In this document: in pieces, positions 18,401 to 56,915 of the stretch
How positions within the stretch are numbered: position 1 is the first letter of the stretch
Layout of the letters: each line of letters starts with the position of its first letter
NCBI RefSeq assembly: GCF_001420995.1
Contig: NZ_CP012184.1
Coordinates: 5,564,501 to 5,628,500, forward strand
Direction: 5' to 3'
Source: Pseudonocardia sp. EC080619-01
GTDB lineage: Bacteria; Actinomycetota; Actinomycetes; Mycobacteriales; Pseudonocardiaceae
Length of the DNA stretch: 64,000 nt
Made by a program: the position numbers and the translations under genes
The notes under the pieces: model-generated
The model's database searches: none
What the model saw: the letters and a program-made list of their open reading frames with translations, nothing else
Told to the model about the DNA's origin: nothing

Positions 18401-21400
18401 GCACCAACGCCCACGTCCTCCTCGAACAGGCGGCCCCCGCCGAGGTGGGGGAGCCGGCCGATGCCGCGGCGGGACCCGTCCCGTGGGCGGTCTCCGCCCG
18501 CTCGGCCGACGCGCTGCGCGCCCAGGCGGCCCGGCTGCGCGACGCCGCCGGGCGCGACCCGCAGGACCCGGCTCGGACCGGGCACGCCCTGGCCACCACC
18601 CGCGCCACCTTCGACCACCGCGCCGTCGTCGTGGGGGAGACGCCCGACGATTTCGCGCGCGGCCTGACCGCGCTGGCCGACGGCACCTCCGCGGCCGGGC
18701 TGGTCACCGGCACCGCCGCCGAGGACCCCGCCGGTCCCGTCTTCGTGTTCCCGGGGCAGGGCGCCCAGTGGTGGGGGATGGGCCGCGAGCTGCTCGCGAC
18801 CTCCGAGGCGTTCCGCACCGCGGTCGACGACTGCGCCGCCGCGCTGGCCCCGCACGTCGACTGGTCGCTGCACGACGTCCTCACCGGCGACGGCGACCCG
18901 GCGCTGCTGGAGCGCGTCGACGTCGTCCAGCCCGCGCTGTTCGCGATGATGGTCGGACTCGCCGCGGTCTGGCGCGCCCACGGCGTCGAGCCGGCCGCGG
19001 TCGTCGGGCACTCGCAGGGCGAGATCGCCGCCGCCTACGTGGCGGGTGCGCTCGACCTCGACGACGCGGCCCGCGTGGTGGCGCTGCGCAGCCGCGCGCT
19101 GCCGCGATTGTCCGGGCGCGGCGGGATGGTGTCGGTCGCGGCGCCCGCCGGCCGGGTCACGGAGCTGATCGCCCCCTGGGACGGCGCGCTGTCGGTCGCC
19201 GCGGTGAACGGGCCGTCGTCGGTGGTCGTCTCCGGCGACGCGGGCGCGCTCGACGAGCTGCTGCCCGCCTGCGAGTCCGCCGGGGTCCGCGCCCGCCGGG
19301 TCTCCGTCGACTACGCCTCGCACGGCCCGCACGTCGAGGCCGTGCGCGACGAGCTCGCCGAGGTACTCGCCCCCGTCACCCCGCGCACGCCTGCGGTGCC
19401 GTTCTACTCCACCGTCACCGGCGGGCGCCTCGACACCACCGAGGACGGCGGCGTCGACGGCACCTACTGGTACACGAACCTCCGGCACACCGTCCGGATG
19501 CAGGACGCGACCGAGGCCCTCCTCGCGGCCGGGCACCGGATCTTCGTCGAGGTCAGCCCGCACCCGGTGCTCGCGGGGCCGATCCAGGAGACCCAGGAGG
19601 CGGCCGACCCCGACGGCACCGCCGCCGCGGTCGTGCTGGGCACGCTGCGCCGCGACGAGGGCGGACCCGCCCGGGTGCTGACCTCGCTGGCCGAGGCGTA
19701 CGTGCACGGCGCCGCCGTCGACTGGACGACGACCCTGCCCGCCACCGGTGGCGGTCACGTCGACCTGCCGACCTACGCGTTCCGGCGCCGCACCTACTGG
19801 CCCGAGCCGAAGGCGGACCCGTCGGGTGCCGCCGACGACGCCGCGTTCTGGGACCTCGTCGACGGCCAGGACCCGGCGGCGTTCGCGGACGCGCTCGGCG
19901 TGCCCGGCGGCGCACTCGACACCGTGCTGCCGGCGCTGTCCGCCTGGCGCGCCGGGTCCCGCGCCCGCACCCGCGCGAACGACCTGCGCTACCGCGTCGA
20001 CTGGGCCCCGGTCCCGGAGCCCGCCGCGGGCCCGCCCGCCGGGCGGGTACTGGTCGTGGGCGACGGACCGGCTACCGGCACCGAGGACGACGGGCTGCTC
20101 GACGCGTTCGGCCCCGGCGCCGTCCCCGTCACCGACCCCGGCACCGGGCGCGCGGGGTGGGCCGCCGAGCTGGCCCGGCACGCCGCCGACGGCCCGGTCA
20201 CCGCGGTCGTGGCACTCCCGGACACGACGGGACGACCGCACCCCGACCACCCGGGCGTCCCCGCCGCGCTGGCCCGGACCCTCGCGCTCGTCCAGGCACT
20301 CGGCGACGCCGGGGTCACGGCACCGCTGTGGTGCCTGACCCGCGGCGCCGTCGGTACCACGCCCGGAGACGCCGTCACCGATCCCGAGCAGGGCACCCTG
20401 TGGGGTCTCGGCCGCGTCGTCGCCCTCGAGCACCCCGACCGGTGGGGCGGGCTGATCGACCTGCCCGCCGGCCCGGACGCCCGGACCGCGCAGCGGGTCG
20501 CCGCGCTGGTCGCCGGGGCCGGGACCGAGGACCAGCTCGCGGTCCGCGCCCACGGCGTCCTCGCCCGCCGGCTCACCCACGCCGCACCGGCCGCACCGCG
20601 CCCCGGGCGCGGCGGCTGCGACCGCGGCACCGTGCTGGTGACCGGCGGCACCGGCGGCATCGGCGGGCGGACGGCGCTGCGGGCCGCCGAGCGCGGCGCC
20701 GGGCACCTGCTGCTGACCAGCCGCCGCGGCGAGGACGCCCCCGGCGCGGCGGCGTTGCGCGCCGAGCTGGAGGCGCTCGGCGCGCAGGTCACGATCGCCG
20801 CCTGCGACGCCGCCGACCGCGACGCGCTCGCCGCCCTGCTGGACGGGCTGCCCGCGGACCTGCCGCTGACGGCCGTCGTGCACTCGGCGGGCGTCGCCGA
20901 CGGGGACGCCCCCGTGGCGGACCTGACCGTGGAGCAGCTCGACGCCTTGCTGCGGTCCAAGCTGACGGCGGCCCGGAACCTGCACGAGCTCACCCGCGAC
21001 ACCGAGCTGGACGCGTTCGTGCTGTTCTCCTCCGGCGCCGCCGTGTGGGGCAGCGGCGGCCAGCCCGGCTACGCCGCGGCCAACGCCTACCTCGACGCCC
21101 TCGCCGCACACCGCCGCGGGCTCGGACTGCCGGCGACGTCGGTCGCCTGGGGCACGTTCGGCGAGGTCGGCATGGCCACCGATCCGCAGGTGCACGAGCG
21201 CCTGCACCGCCAGGGGGTCCCGGCGATGGACCCGGCCGACGCACTGGCCGCGCTGGAGCTGGCGCTCGGCGAGGGCGACACCGCGGTGGCGGTGACGCGC
21301 ATGGACTGGGAGGTCTTCGCGCCGAGCTTCACCGCGCTGCGTCCCAGCCCGCTGCTGGGCACGGTGCCCGAGGCGGTCGCCGCGCTCGCCGACGGGCAGG

Positions 21401-21999
21401 CCACGGTCCCCGGTGACACCGGCGCGGACGCGGCCGTCCCACCGCTGCGCGGCCGCCTGGAGGCGCTGCCGACCGCCGAGCGGGCCCGGGCGCTGGTCGA
21501 GGCGGTCCGCGGCGAGGCGGCGGCCACCCTCGGCCACAGCGGCACCGACGGCACCGACGGCCCCGACGCGATTCCTGCCGGGCGCGCGTTCCGCGACGTC
21601 GGGTTCGACTCGGTGACCGCGGTGGAGCTGCGCAACCGGCTCCGCGCCGGGCTCGGGCTGCCGCTGCCCGCGGCGCTCGTCTTCGACCACCCGACACCCA
21701 CCGACCTGGCCCGCCACCTGGGGACGCTGCTGTTCGGCGACACCCCCGGCGAGCAGGGCACCACCCGAGCCGACGATCCCGACGCCCACATCCGCGAGGT
21801 CCTCGCCTCCGTCCCCGTCGGACGGCTGCGACGGGCCGGACTGCTGGACATGGTGCTGGGCCTCGCCGACGCCGACCCCGGTGCCGCCGACGAACCCGAC
21901 CCCGACGCGGGCCGGACCGAGGAGCACGGCACGGAGTCCCTCGACGACATGGACGCCGAAGCGCTGCTGCGGCTCGTCACCGAGAACTCGGCGAACTGA
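12433..21999 (+). CDS. nysB: Polyene PKS modules 1 and 2, each KS-AT(methylmalonyl)-KR-ACP
   Basis: 3,188 residues, close to the roughly 3,190 I recall for NysB. A charged N-terminal helix (residues 1-42) is the docking domain. Module 1: KS Cys212, AT Ser660 (GHSQGE) with YASH 761-764, KR Tyr1345, ACP Ser1514. Module 2: KS Cys1748, AT Ser2194 (GHSQGE) with YASH 2294-2297, KR Tyr2880, ACP Ser3060. GHSQG plus YASH marks methylmalonyl-CoA specificity, so two propionates are added, matching the two methyl branches near the lactone end of nystatin. Neither module has DH or ER, so two hydroxyls remain; one becomes the lactone oxygen. Both KRs lack LDD and carry the Trp of A-type reductases. The acidic C terminus docks to NysC. 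Confidence 0.96.
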   Translation: MQDHRNQPQESPDKHDRIVDSLRRVTTDLRRARRRIDELESIGNEPVAIVGMGCRLPGGVDSPESLWDLVSAGGDGIAEFPGDRGWDLDALRGTGEGGSATARGGFLDDAAGVDAGFFGISPREAAAMDPQQRLLLEVSWEALERAGIDPTSLRGSPAGVFVGSYHWGSPSADAGTELGGHALTGTAASVLSGRLSYTLGLEGPAVTVDTACSSSLVALHLAAHSLRSGESSLAVVGGVTILADPSVFVEFSAQGGLSLDGRCKAFSDDADGTGWAEGVGVLVAERLSDARANGHRVLAVLRGSAVNQDGASNGLTAPHGPSQERVITQALERAGLTPADVDAVEAHGTGTRLGDPIEAQAILATYGRDRDAGTPLHLGSLKSNIGHTQAAAGVAGVIKMVQALRHGVLPPTLHAAEPSSHVDWSAGSVRLLDERTAWPETGRPRRAGVSSFGISGTNAHAVLEQAPAEEETGAGERPDGVLAWVLSGHTAQARRDRAAALHARLRDDSTAGPHDVGHALLATRARHEHRAVVVGAGRDDLLDGTGALAAGTPAPHVVHGAADVEGRTVFVFPGQGAQWLGMGARLLDESPVFAARIAECAGALDPVTGWSLHDVLRGADGAPDAERVDVLQPASFAVMVALAALWRAHGVEPDAVVGHSQGEIAAAVVSGALSLHDGARVVALRSRAIGRSLAGRGGMMSIALPVDSVSGRLEGYAGRVSVAAVNGPRSVVVSGEPQALDELGAVLDGEGVRVRRVAVDYASHSHQVEDLRGEILETLAGLSPQASAVPLYSTLTGDLLDTSTMDASYWYENLRNRVRFADAVGALAAAGHRVFVESAAHPVLSTAVQDALDDAGITGVAGGTLRRDQGGHDRFLLSAAELYVRGLDVDWTVLFDAGAAARVDLPTYPFQHERYWSTRTATAAAPDTGAMDAEFWTAVEQADLPALTAALGTDEASVAAILPGLSAWRRSRADRADVDAWRYRVEWATAPQPPRTGPTGDWLVVSATGTDPADVAGVLVGHGAGVRPLVLGDDDADRGLLRARIEDATPGGEITGVVSLLAAAEDDDPRHPGLTRGLALSVALVQALVDAGSDAPLWHLTRGTATAAPGDTVTRPLQSQVAALGWTAAVEHPHRRGGTVDLPEELDGRTGDRLAAVLAGRLGDEDQLAVRPSGVLTRRIVRAGRGGRAPARKWSPRGTTVVTGGSGTLAPDLARRLAADGAEHVVLLSRRGADAPGTAALVAELADAGTEAEAVACDITDRAAVAALLDRLAAQGRTVGTVLHTAAVIGLAAIADTTVDEFAEVVHAKVTGARILDELLDDPDTDLVLYSSTAGMWGSGVHAAYAAGNAFLSALAQQRRARGLRATSVHWGKWPDADSGRTEADPHRIRRSGLEYLDPQRALTGLRCVLDDDETVVGLMDVDWDVYHDVFTAGRPSHLFDAIPEVRARLDRAAAPAAGRAGGDLAARLQPLSAAERSRLLITLVRTEAAAVLGHASADAFGERRAFRDAGFDSVTAVDLRNRLAAATGLVLPSTLVFDHPNPAALAGRLEEAALGAGDGTQQHSSGPAGSATDGDPIAVIGMSCRYPGGADTPEALLRLALDGVDAITGFPAGRGWDAAALHDPDPDRPGRTYSVQGGFLHTAADFDAGFFGISPREATAMDPQQRMLLETSWEAFERAGIDPASLRGSSTGTFVGATYQDYATTMANAAGDTETHMVTGTAASVLSGRVSYLLGLEGPAVTLDTACSSSLVAMHLACRSLRSGESSLALAGGAAVMATPQAFVGFSRQRALAADGRCKPFSEAADGMTLAEGVGVVLLERLSDARRHGHPVLGVIRGSAINQDGASNGLTAPNGPSQQRVIRRALADAGLTAADVDVVEAHGTGTALGDPIEAQALLATYGHDRDEPLRLGSVKSAIGHTQAAAGVAGVITMIAAMRAGELPGIQHLDAPTSHVDWTSGAVELLTGRTAWPETGRPRRAGVSSFGISGTNAHVLLEQAAPAEVGEPADAAAGPVPWAVSARSADALRAQAARLRDAAGRDPQDPARTGHALATTRATFDHRAVVVGETPDDFARGLTALADGTSAAGLVTGTAAEDPAGPVFVFPGQGAQWWGMGRELLATSEAFRTAVDDCAAALAPHVDWSLHDVLTGDGDPALLERVDVVQPALFAMMVGLAAVWRAHGVEPAAVVGHSQGEIAAAYVAGALDLDDAARVVALRSRALPRLSGRGGMVSVAAPAGRVTELIAPWDGALSVAAVNGPSSVVVSGDAGALDELLPACESAGVRARRVSVDYASHGPHVEAVRDELAEVLAPVTPRTPAVPFYSTVTGGRLDTTEDGGVDGTYWYTNLRHTVRMQDATEALLAAGHRIFVEVSPHPVLAGPIQETQEAADPDGTAAAVVLGTLRRDEGGPARVLTSLAEAYVHGAAVDWTTTLPATGGGHVDLPTYAFRRRTYWPEPKADPSGAADDAAFWDLVDGQDPAAFADALGVPGGALDTVLPALSAWRAGSRARTRANDLRYRVDWAPVPEPAAGPPAGRVLVVGDGPATGTEDDGLLDAFGPGAVPVTDPGTGRAGWAAELARHAADGPVTAVVALPDTTGRPHPDHPGVPAALARTLALVQALGDAGVTAPLWCLTRGAVGTTPGDAVTDPEQGTLWGLGRVVALEHPDRWGGLIDLPAGPDARTAQRVAALVAGAGTEDQLAVRAHGVLARRLTHAAPAAPRPGRGGCDRGTVLVTGGTGGIGGRTALRAAERGAGHLLLTSRRGEDAPGAAALRAELEALGAQVTIAACDAADRDALAALLDGLPADLPLTAVVHSAGVADGDAPVADLTVEQLDALLRSKLTAARNLHELTRDTELDAFVLFSSGAAVWGSGGQPGYAAANAYLDALAAHRRGLGLPATSVAWGTFGEVGMATDPQVHERLHRQGVPAMDPADALAALELALGEGDTAVAVTRMDWEVFAPSFTALRPSPLLGTVPEAVAALADGQATVPGDTGADAAVPPLRGRLEALPTAERARALVEAVRGEAAATLGHSGTDGTDGPDAIPAGRAFRDVGFDSVTAVELRNRLRAGLGLPLPAALVFDHPTPTDLARHLGTLLFGDTPGEQGTTRADDPDAHIREVLASVPVGRLRRAGLLDMVLGLADADPGAADEPDPDAGRTEEHGTESLDDMDAEALLRLVTENSAN
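12568..17080 (+). other. PKS module 1: KS-AT(mMal)-KR(A)-ACP
   Basis: Active sites: KS Cys at nt 13066, AT Ser 14410, YASH 14713, KR Trp 16441 and Tyr 16465, ACP Ser 16972. The KR cofactor loop is TGGSGTLA, without the last Gly of the usual TGGTGxLG; catalytic Ser/Tyr/Asn are retained, so activity is still expected. Confidence 0.9.
17158..21730 (+). other. PKS module 2: KS-AT(mMal)-KR(A)-ACP
   Basis: Active sites: KS Cys at nt 17674, AT Ser 19012, YASH 19312, KR Tyr 21070 (VWGSGGQPGY, A-type Trp), ACP Ser 21610. The KR loop TGGTGGIG is canonical. Confidence 0.92.
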
Positions 22000-24682
22000 A
22001 CGACAAGCAGGAGATTCTGATGAGCACGTCGGACCAGAAGTACGTCGAGGCACTCCGGTCGTCCCTCAAGGAGGTCGAGCGGCTCCGCAGGCAGAACGAG
22101 CAGCTGGTCGCGGCCGCGGCCGAGCCGGTCGCGGTCGTCGGGATCGGCTGCCGCTTCCCCGGCGGCGTCGCCTCCCCGGAGGACCTGTGGGACGTCGTCG
22201 CCCAGGGCCGGGACGTCCTCGGGCCGTTCCCGGCCGACCGCGGCTGGGACCTCGACGCGCTCGCCGGTGACGGCGAGGGCGGCAGCCTGGCCCAGGTCGG
22301 CGGGTTCGTCGACGACGTCGCCGGGTTCGACCCGGGCTTCTTCGGGATCTCCCCGCGCGAGGCCGTCGCGATGGACCCGCAGCAGCGGATCCTCCTGGAG
22401 ATCACCTGGGAGGCCCTGGAGCGGGCCGGCATCGACCCGTCGTCGCTGCGCGGCACCGACACCGGCGTGTTCGTCGGCACCACCGGCCAGGACTACGGCG
22501 AGGTGATCCGCGCGTCCGACGAGGACGTGGCCGTCTACTCGACGACCGGGCACGCCGCGAGCGTCATCTCCGGGCGGCTGTCCTACACCCTGGGCGCCGA
22601 GGGCCCGGCCGTCACCGTCGACACCGGCTGCTCGTCGTCGCTCGTCGCGATGCACCAGGCGGTGCAGGCGCTGCGCGCCGGCGAGTGCGGGGTGGCGCTG
22701 GCCGGCGGCGCGTCGGTCATGGCCACCCCCGGCCCGTTCGTCTCCTTCACCGCGCAGAGCGGGCTGGCCGCCGACGGCCGCTGCAAGCCGTTCGCCGCCG
22801 GTGCCGACGGCACCGGCTGGGCCGAGGGCGCCGGGATGCTCGTGCTGATGCGGCTCTCCGACGCGCGCCGGGAGGGCCGCGACGTGCTCGCCGTCCTGCG
22901 CGGGTCGGCGATCAACCAGGACGGCGCCTCCAACGGCCTGACCGCCCCCAACGGCCCGTCCCAGCAGCGGGTGATCCGGGCGGCGCTGGAGAGCGCGCGC
23001 CTGGGCTCCGGCGACGTCGACGCCGTCGAGGCGCACGGCACCGGCACCACGCTGGGCGACCCGATCGAGGCGCAGGCGCTGCTCGCCACGTACGGCGCGG
23101 AGCGCGCGCACCCGCTGCTGCTCGGCTCGGTGAAGTCCAACATGGGCCACACCCAGGCCGCGTCGGGCGTCGCAGGCGTCATCAAGATGATCATGGCGTT
23201 GCGGCACGGGGTGCTGCCCCGCAGCCTGCACGCCGAGCGTCCCTCGGCCGACGTCGACTGGACCGCGGGTGCCGTCGAGCTGCTCGACGGCGCCGTCGAC
23301 TGGCCGGAGACCGGCCGCCCGCGCCGCGCAGGCGTCTCCTCGTTCGGGATCAGCGGCACCAACGCGCACGTCATCCTGGAGCAGGCCCCGGAGACCGACG
23401 AGCAGGCACCTGCCGCCGAGGTCCCCGCCCCCGCCGTGGTGCCGTGGCCGCTGTCCGCCCGGACCGCCACCGCCCTGGACACCCTGCGCACCCGGCTCAC
23501 CACGGCGGCCGCCGGCGTCCGGCCGCTCGACGTCGGCGCCTCGCTGGCCACCGGCCGCGCCACCTTCGAGCACCGCGCCGTGCTGCTCGGCTCCGGGGAC
23601 GACGCGACCGAGATCGCCCGCGGCGTCGCCGGGGAGGGCCTGACGGCGCTCCTGTTCTCCGGGCAGGGCTCGCAGCGCCTGGGCGCCGGACGGGAGCTGC
23701 ACGCCCGGTTCCCGGTGTTCGCCGAGGCGTTCGACGAGACCGCCGCGCTGCTCGACGCCGCGCTGCCCGACACCGGCCGCACCCTGCGCGACGTGCTGTG
23801 GGGCACGGACGCCGACGCCCTCGACGACACCGGCTGGGCGCAGCCCGCGCTGTTCGCGATCGAGGTCGCCCTGTACCGGCTGGTCGCCTCGCTGGGCGTG
23901 ACCCCGGACCTGGTCGGCGGGCACTCGATCGGTGAGATCGCCGCCGCGCACGTCGCCGGCGTCCTGTCGCTGCACGACGCCTGCACGCTCGTCGTCGCGC
24001 GCGCCCGGCTCATGGCCGCGCTGCCGCGCGGCGGCGCGATGCTCGCCGTCGGCGCGACCGAGGACGAGGTCGCCGCCCTGCTCACCGACGGGGTCTCGCT
24101 CGCCGCGGTCAACGGGCCGTCGTCGGTCGTGGTGGCCGGTGACGCCGACGGCATCACCGCCATCGAGGGGCACGCCCGCGCCCAGGAGTGGCGCACCACC
24201 CGGCTCCGGGTCAGCCACGCGTTCCACTCGCCGCTGATGGACCCGATGCTCGACGAGTTCCGCGCCGTCGCCGCCGGTCTCACGTACCACGAGCCGCGGA
24301 TCCCGGTCGTCTCCAACCTGACCGGCTCGGTCGCCGAGGTCGCCGACATCCGCTCCGCCGACTACTGGGTGCGGCACGTCCGCGGCACCGTCCGCTTCGC
24401 CGACGGCGTCGCCGCCCTCACCGCGCGCGGCGTCACCACGCTGGTCGAGCTCGGCCCCGACGGCGTGCTCTCCGGCATGGCGCAGGAGTCCCTGCCCGAG
24501 GGCGCCGTCGCCGTTCCGCTGCTGCGCCGCGACCGCGGCGAGGAGCTGTCGCTGGTCACCGGCCTCGCCACGGCCCACGTCCGCGGGACGACGGTGGACT
24601 GGGCCCGGCTGTTCGACGGCACCGGTGCGACCCGGGTCGACCTGCCCACCTATCCGTTCGAGCACACCCGCTACTGTCATGA

Positions 24683-24698
24683 GTCGCGAGTTCGCGAC
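24683..24698. promoter_or_regulatory. Hairpin at IS left end, upstream of transposase start
   Basis: Perfect 7-bp arms GTCGCGA and TCGCGAC with a 2-nt loop, between the terminal repeat and the ribosome-binding site AAGGTGG (24707-24713). Could shelter the transposase start from transcripts entering from outside, as in other IS elements, or be part of a transposase-binding site. Confidence 0.55.
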
Positions 24699-24717
24699 AT
24701 ATTTGTAAGGTGGTCTG

Positions 24718-55881
<31,164 letters not shown>

Positions 55882-55887
55882 CGCCGT

Positions 55888-55934
55888 GGTCCCGGGGTGG
55901 GGCGGCCGGTCCCGGCCGCCCTGCCCCCGGGACC
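55888..55934 (+). terminator. Strong hairpin downstream of nysC
   Basis: Two stacked 10-bp GC stems (GGTCCCGGGG pairs with CCCCGGGACC, and GGGCGGCCGG with CCGGCCGCCC), a TG/TG internal mismatch, one bulged C and a 2-nt loop. Starts 6 bp after the nysC stop. No T tract follows, as is common in high-GC actinomycetes. Probably terminates or attenuates the long PKS transcript before nysE. Confidence 0.7.
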
Positions 55935-55938
55935 AGGA

Positions 55939-55954
55939 CTAGGGATTCACCGGC
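55939..55954. promoter_or_regulatory. Candidate PAS-LuxR operator upstream of nysE
   Basis: CTAGGGATTCACCGGC matches 12 of 16 of the recalled PimM-box consensus, with a perfect left half CTAGGGATT. It lies just after the terminator hairpin and 68 bp before the nysE start, where a promoter for nysE would be expected. Confidence 0.45.
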
Positions 55955-56021
55955 CTGCCGGCCGGTTCACTGGGCGGGCCGTCCGGCAGCACGCCGGGCG
56001 CGTCCGCGAGGAGGGAACCCC

Positions 56022-56780
56022 ATGACGACGACCGCCACCGAGGAGAGCCTCTGGGTCCGGTGCTTCCACCCGGCGCCGGAGCGACCCGTCCAGCTCGTGT
56101 GCTTCCCGCACGCGGGCGGCTCGGCCTCGTTCTACTTCCCGGTCTCCGCGCAGTTGCAGTCCGACGCCGAGGTGTTCGCGGTGCAGTACCCGGGCCGCCA
56201 GGACCGGCGCCGCGAGATCAGCCCCGGCGACCTCCACACGCTCGCCGACCAGGTCCACGCCGCACTGCGCGACTCCCTGCAGGACCGCCCCACGGTCTTC
56301 TTCGGACACAGCATGGGCGCGACACTGGCGTTCGAGGTCGCCCGCCGGCACGAGGCGGGCGGCGGCGAGATCGCCCACCTGTTCGCCTCCGGGCGGCGCG
56401 CCCCGTCCCGCGTCCGGGACGAGAACGTGCACCGGCTGACCGACGAGGGCATCGTCGAGGAGCTCACGCTGCTGGCGGGCACCGACACCGCGCTGCTCGG
56501 TGACGAGGAGATCCTCCGGATGATCCTCCCCGCGATCCGCAGCGACTACCAGGCGATCGAGACCTACCGCTGCGCGCCCGGGGCCACCGTCCGCGCGCCG
56601 CTGACCGTCCTCACCGGGGACAGCGACCCCAAGACCTCCCACGACGAGGCGGAGTCCTGGCGCGACCACACGACCGGACCGTTCGACCTGCACGTCCGCC
56701 CGGGCGGGCACTTCTTCCTCGGCTCCGACGCCCCGGCGATCATCGCGATGCTCCGGAAGGTCCTCACCACCCTGGCATGA
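56022..56780 (+). CDS. nysE: Type II thioesterase, NysE-like editing enzyme
   Basis: 252 residues, alpha/beta-hydrolase of the RifR/TEII family. Motifs: CFPHAGGSASFY near residue 30, nucleophile elbow GHSMGA with Ser98, and PGGHFFL with the catalytic His near the C terminus. Such enzymes hydrolyse stalled or decarboxylated acyl chains from ACPs of the assembly line. The start is set by GAGGAGGG (56008-56015), 6 nt before the ATG. It stands between nysC and the regulator genes, as in nys. Confidence 0.94.
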   Translation: MTTTATEESLWVRCFHPAPERPVQLVCFPHAGGSASFYFPVSAQLQSDAEVFAVQYPGRQDRRREISPGDLHTLADQVHAALRDSLQDRPTVFFGHSMGATLAFEVARRHEAGGGEIAHLFASGRRAPSRVRDENVHRLTDEGIVEELTLLAGTDTALLGDEEILRMILPAIRSDYQAIETYRCAPGATVRAPLTVLTGDSDPKTSHDEAESWRDHTTGPFDLHVRPGGHFFLGSDAPAIIAMLRKVLTTLA

Positions 56781-56915
56781 CCCCGCCCACGCGACTCCCT
56801 GTCGCCGTCCCGCCGCGCTGCGTCCGGTGCCCGGTATGGGACAGAATCTCCTAGGCTCAAGATCGTCGAGCCGGGTCCGCCCGGCCGGCCCGGTCGCTCG
56901 TGGAGGTAGCCCAGG
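56781..56915. promoter_or_regulatory. Intergenic region upstream of nysRI
   Basis: 135 bp without a gene, presumably holding the nysRI promoter. TCTCCTAGG near 56847-56855 resembles a PimM half-site but fits the full consensus poorly (about 10/16). GGAGG at 56902 serves the nysRI ATG. Confidence 0.5.

Noticed and set aside
8983..22053. Very long minus-strand open frame (4,356 codons) opposite nysA/nysB
   Set aside because: Shadow of the PKS genes on the other strand, produced by extreme third-position GC; the translation is Arg/Gly/Val/His-rich with no domain.
56847..56862. PimM-type box upstream of nysRI
   Set aside because: Only about 10/16 matches with both core half-sites broken; not distinguishable from chance.
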